DNA of 64,000 bases, from positions 1 to 64,000 of the forward strand of contig WHVA01000472.1 in assembly GCA_015179125.1 (NCBI GenBank), in the 5' to 3' direction. Source of the DNA: Gautieria morchelliformis (Eukaryota; Basidiomycota; Agaricomycetes; Gomphales; Gomphaceae). Positions 63,494 to 64,000 of the stretch are shown piece by piece. The notes beneath the pieces are model-generated. The model saw only the letters and a list, made by a program, of their open reading frames with translations. It was not told where the DNA came from and did no database searches. The stretch's first letter is position 1, and each line of letters opens with the position of its first letter. Made by a program: the position numbers and the translations under genes.

Positions 63494-64000
63494 TCACAGG
63501 TGGAGAGGGGATATATAGTTTATCGGAATGAATTGGTTAGGCGGAGGCCGATATTGCTTATCTTTGGGGTTCTGGACCTTGGTATTATGAGTCGATGCTC
63601 TGCCTGCTGTCCAGTCGAAGAGAGTTTTCCTGGAAGGTTCTGTGAAGTTCTGAAATCTCTGGAAGGGGAGGGACATGTATGTGGCTGCTGAGATACGCTG
63701 AGGTGCCTCTGGGTTCTGCCGGTGAAATTCCTTAACGAGTCGCTTTGCCCCAGAGACATCTTTCGCTGGTAGCCAGAGATCGTCAGCAGCTCCATAGCCC
63801 TTCCAGCGCACGAGATACTCCAACCTTCCACGGAACATCCTGCTGTCTAGAATCCTTTCAACTTCATATTCTTTGGCTCCATCCCGTATGACAGGGGGGG
63901 TGGTGGTGGAGGGGCATGATGTTCAAGAATTGGGTCATCTTCATATGGCCGAAGCAGGACGACAGAGAACACTGGATGTGTGCGACCAAAGGATGCAGGA
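63494..64000 (-). pseudogene. gypsy Pol C-terminus with chromodomain, frameshifted
   Basis: From the window edge the minus strand reads an integrase tail (THPVFSVVLLRPYEDDPILE, then a Pro run). It then needs a +1 change at a run of seven C (63894-63900) to continue as KEYEVERILDSRMFRGRLEYL and VRWKGYGAADDLWLPAKD, a chromodomain close to that of the other gypsy element. The frame ends at 63494. The missing base in the homopolymer may be a real mutation or a sequencing error. The rest of pol lies outside the window. Confidence 0.8.

Larger units (their letters stand above)
62462..64000 (-). mobile_element. Second Ty3/gypsy element, 3' half, truncated by the window edge
   Basis: The minus strand shows, from 64000 downward, the end of pol (integrase tail and chromodomain), an extra ORF, a purine tract GAAAGGGGGGTGA and an LTR (62843-62462, TGTCAGGG...CCCTCACA). 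The LTR ends resemble those of the gypsy element at 36726-42930, so the two are related families, but the interior differs. The 5' part is outside the window. Confidence 0.85.

Overview
This is a window of a filamentous basidiomycete genome, most likely an Agaricomycete. The genes are split by many short GT-AG introns (about 45-70 bp). The repeats are those usual in mushroom genomes: Helitrons, Ty1/copia and chromodomain Ty3/gypsy retrotransposons, a LINE ORF1 relic, a MULE-like and a Tc1-like transposase relic, and a fragment resembling KDZ-associated CxC5. The species cannot be read from the sequence.

Layout. 1-1993: 5' part of a degenerate Helitron (family A, minus strand) cut by the window edge. 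2714-3720: an apparently intact GNAT acetyltransferase gene. 4231-12579: a multi-exon gene of a repetitive Agaricomycete family, broken by an almost pristine copia element (4620-9139) with short LTRs, a 5-bp target duplication and a half-tRNA primer site. 12580-18973: mostly non-coding, with a CxC5-like fragment, a hexanucleotide-repeat ORF and a Tc1-like relic. 18974-22441: a fungal NLR-type gene (patatin, NB-ARC, TPR), now dead: its first exon is lost at a Helitron end and it carries in-frame stops. 22444-36560: a nest of Helitrons. It holds a nearly complete family A element with a frameshift inside its catalytic two-tyrosine motif, a family B 5' fragment, a complete family B element with an uninterrupted 1627-codon Rep-helicase ORF, and an orphan family A 3' end, in a head-to-head arrangement. 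36726-42930: a chromovirus gypsy element with both LTRs and open gag and pol. It abuts a 5'-truncated copia element (42931-44997).

45521-58698 is a conserved housekeeping block: actin, a SEC14-like lipid transfer protein, mitochondrial malate dehydrogenase, an intron-containing tRNA-Leu(CAG), an unrecognised coiled-coil protein, TSR2, GRC3 and RQC1/TCF25. The last three all act in ribosome production or ribosome quality control. TSR2 and GRC3 are divergent, with only 42 bp between their start codons.

58905-64000 is repeat-rich again: a LINE-derived ORF1-only insertion with a 14-bp target duplication, a MULE relic, and the 3' half of a second gypsy element that carries an extra ORF after pol.

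The most interesting material is the Helitron nest. Both family B leaders are built of tandem modules that look like miniature exon-intron units, both begin exactly at the CTAG end of a family A element, and a family A element has destroyed an NLR gene. Other points of interest are the self-priming signature of the gypsy element, the anticodon-arm primer site of the copia element, and the accessory ORF of the second gypsy element.
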